A DNA stretch of 64,000 nt from Arenibacter sp041392165 (lineage in GTDB: Bacteria; Bacteroidota; Bacteroidia; Flavobacteriales; Flavobacteriaceae). Below are positions 60,265 to 64,000 of the stretch, piece after piece; position 1 is the first letter of the stretch, and each line of letters begins with the position of its first letter. The DNA is taken from the NCBI GenBank assembly GCA_041392165.1, contig JAWKMN010000007.1, positions 62,001-126,000 on the forward strand, read 5' to 3'. The position numbers and the translations under genes were made by a program. The notes beneath the pieces are model-generated. The model was not told where the DNA came from. It made no database searches and saw only the letters and a program-made list of their open reading frames with translations.

Positions 60265-60483
60265 ATCATTATTATATTTAATCTTTTCATACCTCCCCTT
60301 AGAGGAGGTCGGAATTGCTTTTTCGCAATTCCGGGTGGGGCAAAATACAAAATTTCGGTTTTGGCCCTAAGGCCAAAATGATACCGATAGCTATCGGTAC
60401 GGCGAAATACCTCTACGGCTCTGCCTCGAGGATAGTCGGTTTCAAGAATTTTTTTATTTTATATTAGGACGTATGGAACTGGA
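60265..60483. repeat. Interval with hairpin repeats and R2 copy 2
   Basis: Contains CGGAATTGCTTTTTCGCAATTCCG (60310-60333) hairpin, the perfect palindrome ACCGATAGCTATCGGT (60383-60398), and R2 copy 2 at 60413-60460 (CTACGGCTCTGCCTCGAGG then ATAGTCGGTTTCAAGAA), nearly identical to 15751-15797. No gene. Confidence 0.7.
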
Positions 60484-61329
60484 TCAATTATTCAGCCCCA
60501 TACCTTCCTTGATCAATTTTATGCCTTTGGTATAGATCTCTTCGGAAGGCGAATAATCCCTCCAAACGTTAATGGCATTGGCAAACTCGGGGATAATGGT
60601 GCTAAATGCTTCAATGGTAAGCCAACCGTCATATTTCACTTCCTTCAATGCGGTAAATACTTCGTCCCAATGTACCTGTCCGCTGCCGGGCGTGCCCCTG
60701 TCGTTTTCACTAATATGAACATGCTTTAAATGTGGCGCAATGGTTCTAATGGCCTGGGCCTGACTTTTTTCTTCAATATTGGCATGGTGGGTATCGAACA
60801 TGGCACCCAAATTGGGATGGTTTACCGCTGTTACCATTTGGCCAAGGTCGGCCATAGTGTTGTACAAATAACATTCAAACCTGTTTACGGCTTCGGGAGT
60901 TAGTATAATATTGGCCTTCTGTGCATATTCGGCGGCTTTGTACAGCATCTCATTGCTCCACTGCTTTTCCTGTAAGGTGGGAGGTTGGCGCGTAAAAAAG
61001 GCAAAGGTGGAATGAAAAGGCCCGCATATTACCTCTACATTGGCGGCCTCGGCCATGTCAATGGTCCATTTTAACCGTTCAAGGCCCGCTTCCCTGGTCT
61101 TTTTATCGGGACTGGCTATATTTTGTTCTGGCGACAGGGCACCTACGGCAGTGACACCCATGTCGATACTGGAAAAATGCCTGCCCAGATTTGTATAATG
61201 TTTCAGATCCCCATCTCCCAAAAATAACTCAACACCATCAAACCCCGTTGCTTTTAATTTATCAATTACGGGGTAATGTTCCTCCGTAACATGATTGGTC
61301 CACAGCAACATATTCATTCCAATTTTCAT
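60484..61329 (-). CDS. Sugar phosphate isomerase/epimerase, TIM barrel
   Basis: 281 residues, no signal. AP-endonuclease-2-type TIM barrel: N-terminal M-L-L-W-T-N, then G-F-D-G-V-E-L-F-L (about 29-37), metal ligands Glu in I-L-T-P-E-A-V-N (about 145) and Asp/His in M-F-D-T-H-H-A (about 177-183), late H-V-H-I-S-E-N-D-R-G-T-P-G and Glu in L-T-I-E-A-F (about 244). Similar to D-psicose/tagatose 3-epimerases and 3-keto-sugar isomerases. Its ATG at 61329 is the last codon of repeat R1 copy D, so the leader is repeat-derived. The ThuA gene lies downstream on the same strand, but 219 bp of repeats intervene. Confidence 0.88.
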   Translation of the reverse strand: MKIGMNMLLWTNHVTEEHYPVIDKLKATGFDGVELFLGDGDLKHYTNLGRHFSSIDMGVTAVGALSPEQNIASPDKKTREAGLERLKWTIDMAEAANVEVICGPFHSTFAFFTRQPPTLQEKQWSNEMLYKAAEYAQKANIILTPEAVNRFECYLYNTMADLGQMVTAVNHPNLGAMFDTHHANIEEKSQAQAIRTIAPHLKHVHISENDRGTPGSGQVHWDEVFTALKEVKYDGWLTIEAFSTIIPEFANAINVWRDYSPSEEIYTKGIKLIKEGMGLNN

Positions 61330-61435
61330 CTGTTTATATTTATTGTTTTTTATCGGTCAGATGTAATATCCAAGTAATCATTTTCGTCCCGATAGTTATC
61401 GGGAGTTTTGAAAATTTTGTTAATGGATATTTCAT
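61327..61435 (-). repeat. Dispersed leader repeat R1, copy D, ending at the start codon of the isomerase
   Basis: 109 bp on the minus strand beginning ATGAAATATCCATTAAC, containing CCCGATAACTATCGGG, and ending ATAAATATAAACAGATG, with that ATG starting the isomerase. Matches copy A at 2036-2145 with about six differences. Confidence 0.85.
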
Positions 61436-61558
61436 ACTAATATCAATTAATTATATAAAATACATTTCCTGTCCAATTCCCGTTGGGTATGGCTTATCCT
61501 TTGCCATACCCGGGGAAATGGTTATTGTTTTTAATTTTTAAGTGCTTTATGCCAATGG

Positions 61559-62803
61559 TTAGGCCACGGCTTCCTGTTCTTGTTTTTTCGAGGAGCGAAC
61601 CCAAAACCAAAGTATGGTGAAGAGGACTATCAAAATAGCGGGGAAGGACACCATGGTTCCCAACGTGGCCTGCCCGGATACCAGTTCCAATTCATCACCT
61701 GTTAATCCTGTCGCCGCTGCCGCTGCCTTGTCAGAATCTATCCATCCTCCAATAATAGGTTGGAATATGGATGAGGAGAACATACCCACAGCACCAATGA
61801 CAGACAATCCCAGGGCCCCACTTTTTGGTATTCTATTAGCAATAAAACCAAGCATATTTGGCCAAAAATAAGTGATGCCCAAGGCAAAGATGATAGCGGC
61901 AACATAGGCCATGGCTCCTGTTTGGGTACTAAAAAGGTAAATCCCTAAAGTAGCCAAAACGGCAGAACCCAAAAGTACTCCGGTCTCGTCGAATTTTTTA
62001 ACGACATCCCCTCCAAAATATCTGGCAATGGCCATGAGACCAGTTGTTAGGGCCAATATAATCATAGGCTTGGCACCACTCTTGGCCAAGATAAGGCCTA
62101 CCCATTGTTGTGGGCCAAATTCAGAGATGGCGGTCAGGGTCATACAGATTATCATGAACAGAAAAAGTGGGGAGAACATGGCTTTAAAATTACCACTAAT
62201 TGTAGCGGCAGCCTCGACTTTGGCTTTTGGCCAGGATTGTCCAAAAAATAAATAGGCATAGATCAATGTTGGAATCATAATGAACCAAATCTGGGTTTCC
62301 CAGCTAAAACCTGAACGGGTCATAAACTCGGAGAGTAGACTTCCGATCATGATGCCACCTGGAAACCACATATGGAAACGGTTCATCATTTTACTCATCT
62401 GATTCCCTTGGTATGCATCTGCAATCATAGGGTTACAGGCGGCTTCGGTACAGCCATTGCCCAAGCCTATCAATAAGGTGGAGATGAGCAAGCCCGCATA
62501 ACTGCCCGAATAGATGGTTAAAATGATTCCCATGGCATGTGCAAAAAAGGCAAATTGCATTATGGCCTTTCCACCTACCTTATGGTAGATCAACCCTCCA
62601 ATGACCATGGATATCGGAAAACCGAAAAACCACATTGAATTGATAAAGCCCAGTTGTTCGGCACTCAAACTTAATTCCTCTCCCAACTGCGGAAGAATCC
62701 CTGCTCTAATACTAAAAGAAAGGGCCGTGGTAATTAATGCGAAACAGCTGCCGTAAAACAGTCTGTTGGCATTGGTTTTGTTTTGATCATTTGAATTTTC
62801 CAT
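61559..62803 (-). CDS. MFS sugar transporter
   Basis: 414 residues with twelve predicted helices in two six-helix halves, joined by a charged loop at about 195-205 (K-A-K-V-E). Motif S-L-S-A-E-Q-L-G-F-I-N-S in loop 2-3 position and G-N-G-C-T-E-A-A-C-N-P in helix 4 resemble MFS permeases of sugar-catabolic loci (FucP/NanT-like group). Probably imports the substrate for the ThuA/isomerase genes downstream on the same strand. The first codon follows 520 bp of gene-free sequence. Confidence 0.85.
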   Translation of the reverse strand: MENSNDQNKTNANRLFYGSCFALITTALSFSIRAGILPQLGEELSLSAEQLGFINSMWFFGFPISMVIGGLIYHKVGGKAIMQFAFFAHAMGIILTIYSGSYAGLLISTLLIGLGNGCTEAACNPMIADAYQGNQMSKMMNRFHMWFPGGIMIGSLLSEFMTRSGFSWETQIWFIMIPTLIYAYLFFGQSWPKAKVEAAATISGNFKAMFSPLFLFMIICMTLTAISEFGPQQWVGLILAKSGAKPMIILALTTGLMAIARYFGGDVVKKFDETGVLLGSAVLATLGIYLFSTQTGAMAYVAAIIFALGITYFWPNMLGFIANRIPKSGALGLSVIGAVGMFSSSIFQPIIGGWIDSDKAAAAATGLTGDELELVSGQATLGTMVSFPAILIVLFTILWFWVRSSKKQEQEAVA

Positions 62804-63325
62804 TGGATGTAATAGATTTTTAATTAGATGGTGTATAATTTAATTTTTGATTTCAGCGTATAAGTTTAATCTCTTTTTTACAATAATCATAATTTATTTT
62901 TAATTGTTTTGCCAATTAAAAAATTAATGACTACCTATTTTACACTTTTATTATCGGAACTTGGATCATTGGTTCATAGAAAAATAATAGCCCCTTCCTG
63001 CCAAAAAATTAAAAGTTGATAAATTTAAATCATAAAGATTGTTGAAAGTTCCTATATCATACTAAAAGATGACACTTTTTTGTCATTGTTGTAATTTACT
63101 TTCCTGGACTTTGTGCACAATCCGTTTTATACCTTAATATGTTATACCATGTATTGTGACCTAGTATTTTAATTTTTGGGAAGAGGGAACTGATACCTAA
63201 TTTGGATAGGGCAAAATATGCTTATAATTGGCCGACCCGTTTTATAAATTGTCTTTTCGTATTTAGGTCGATTTTAAATTTGAAAGGGTACGCCTATTTT
63301 ACATTTGGCCCTTATTATGGAGCAA
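62804..63325. other. Gene-free interval between transporter and regulator
   Basis: 522 bp, A/T-rich. No reading frame, no repeat copy recognised. It must hold the MFS promoter. Confidence 0.4.
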
Positions 63326-64000
63326 CTAGGAGATACTGGTCTTAATGTTCAGGAATAATTTTCGATATTCATGGGGACTCATTTGGACGATGGCCTTAAA
63401 CTGCCTGTTAAAATTGGATAAGGCATTAAAACCACACTCGTAACTTATTTGTGAGATATTTAAATTATCTTCCAACAATAATTTTCTTGAATGTCCTATT
63501 CGGATTTCATTTACAAAGCGGGTAAATGTTTTGTTGGCACGGGGTTTAAAATACCGGCAGAAAGAAGAGGTGGTCATATTGAGCATTTCCGCTATTTCCT
63601 CCAATGATATTTTGGTCTTGAAATTGGACATGACATAGTCATAGACTATCCCCATTTTATCGGCATCATCGCCCTTAAATACATTGGTGTACCCCGGACT
63701 GGACAATAGATGGTGTTCTTCACTGTTGGCCAGGATATCTATTATTTCATATAGTTTTATAATTCTCTGAAAACCTTGTTCATTATTAATTTTAAGTAAA
63801 AGTTTATTTATTTTATTTCTGGTTTCTCCATAAAATTCCATTCCCCTTACCGAATTTTCCACAAACTTGTTGATATTGTAAAATTCTTCCTTGCCCAATA
63901 GGGATTCGCTAAAAAGGTCATGGTCAAAATAAATGACCAGGCCCCTGGTGGAAAGTTTGCTGTTCTTTTCAAAATAGGCATCATCGCTGCGCCATAAATG
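63326..64000 (-). CDS. AraC-family regulator, 5' end outside window
   Basis: The frame is open to the right window edge; 224 codons are visible (an internal ATG at 63898 would only be an artefact start, since readable cupin sequence L-W-R-S-D-D-A-Y-F and L-S-T-R-G-L-V-I-Y-F precedes it). Cupin-type sensor region then AraC domain (last 100 residues; I-S-L-E-E-I-A-E-M-L-N-M-T-T-S-S-F-C-R-Y and I-S-Q-I-S-Y-E-C-G-F-N-A-L-S-N-F as helix-turn-helix units). Likely regulator of the minus-strand sugar genes downstream (MFS, isomerase, ThuA), by position only. Confidence 0.88.
   Translation of the reverse strand, partial: HLWRSDDAYFEKNSKLSTRGLVIYFDHDLFSESLLGKEEFYNINKFVENSVRGMEFYGETRNKINKLLLKINNEQGFQRIIKLYEIIDILANSEEHHLLSSPGYTNVFKGDDADKMGIVYDYVMSNFKTKISLEEIAEMLNMTTSSFCRYFKPRANKTFTRFVNEIRIGHSRKLLLEDNLNISQISYECGFNALSNFNRQFKAIVQMSPHEYRKLFLNIKTSIS

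Noticed and set aside
1..64000. CRISPR array, restriction-modification or classical phage-defence genes
   Set aside because: No regularly spaced direct repeats, Cas proteins, methyltransferases or known defence domains were seen anywhere in the window.

Overview
The window looks like a piece of a marine Flavobacteriaceae chromosome (Bacteroidota, Maribacter/Zobellia/Arenibacter-like). The evidence is a moderate-to-low GC content, TonB-dependent receptors with N-terminal carboxypeptidase-like domains, a DUF4249 lipoprotein, a hybrid two-component system of the polysaccharide-utilisation type, a type IX secretion sorting tail, several sulfatases and a GH43 enzyme, and promoters of the Bacteroidota type (TTG then TAnnTTTG). 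The species assignment is inference.

Layout. 1-1742 (minus): a sigma/anti-sigma/DUF4097 operon whose ECF sigma gene carries a one-base frameshift. 2143-5361 (plus): a TonB receptor and its DUF4249 partner, closed by a strong terminator. 5485-13521: an 8-kb block of co-oriented minus-strand genes (AraC regulator, two Cys-nucleophile alpha/beta hydrolases, NmrA-like reductase, membrane-anchored flavodoxin, metallo-beta-lactamase-fold hydrolase, DUF2490 protein, LtrA). It lies between a complete tRNA-Arg(UCU) and a 25-bp degenerate copy of the tRNA 3' end, so it reads as an old tRNA-targeted island with no integrase left. 14059-20660: envelope proteins (YwqK-like repeats, a plug-domain relic, a large MG2/plug protein, a TlpA-like thioredoxin lipoprotein, a small lipoprotein). 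20920-23764: DUF1398, then an ArsR-SRPBCC-DoxX-DUF1801-DUF4180 run. 23761-31905: what appears to be the ruin of a polysaccharide utilisation locus (intact hybrid two-component regulator and GH43, but a 5'-truncated DUF3823-like relic, a truncated glycosidase, no susC/susD, and a broken vanadium haloperoxidase). 32072-36583: a TPR protein, a frameshifted metallophosphoesterase with a detached secretion tail, and a di-haem cytochrome c peroxidase. 36945-44357: two sulfatases, a DUF1080 lipoprotein and a PVC-type haem/sugar-dehydrogenase-like lipoprotein. 44693-53510: DUF2807 protein, NTF2-like protein, aldo/keto reductase, ferredoxin-reductase-like protein, phosphocholine-type phospholipase C, KatG. 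54158-58681: membrane AraC regulator with TonB receptor, SMR efflux protein and a small membrane protein. 59143-64000 (minus): ThuA protein, sugar isomerase/epimerase, MFS transporter and an AraC regulator cut by the window edge.

The most unusual signal is not a gene. At least four copies of a roughly 90-110 bp dispersed repeat are present, and in three of them the right end of the repeat is exactly the ATG of an otherwise unrelated gene (TonB receptor, DoxX-like protein, sugar isomerase). This suggests a mobile 5' leader or promoter cassette. Two MITE-like inverted-repeat elements, two other short repeat families and at least eight relics or frameshifted genes add to a picture of a repeat-rich, actively decaying region.
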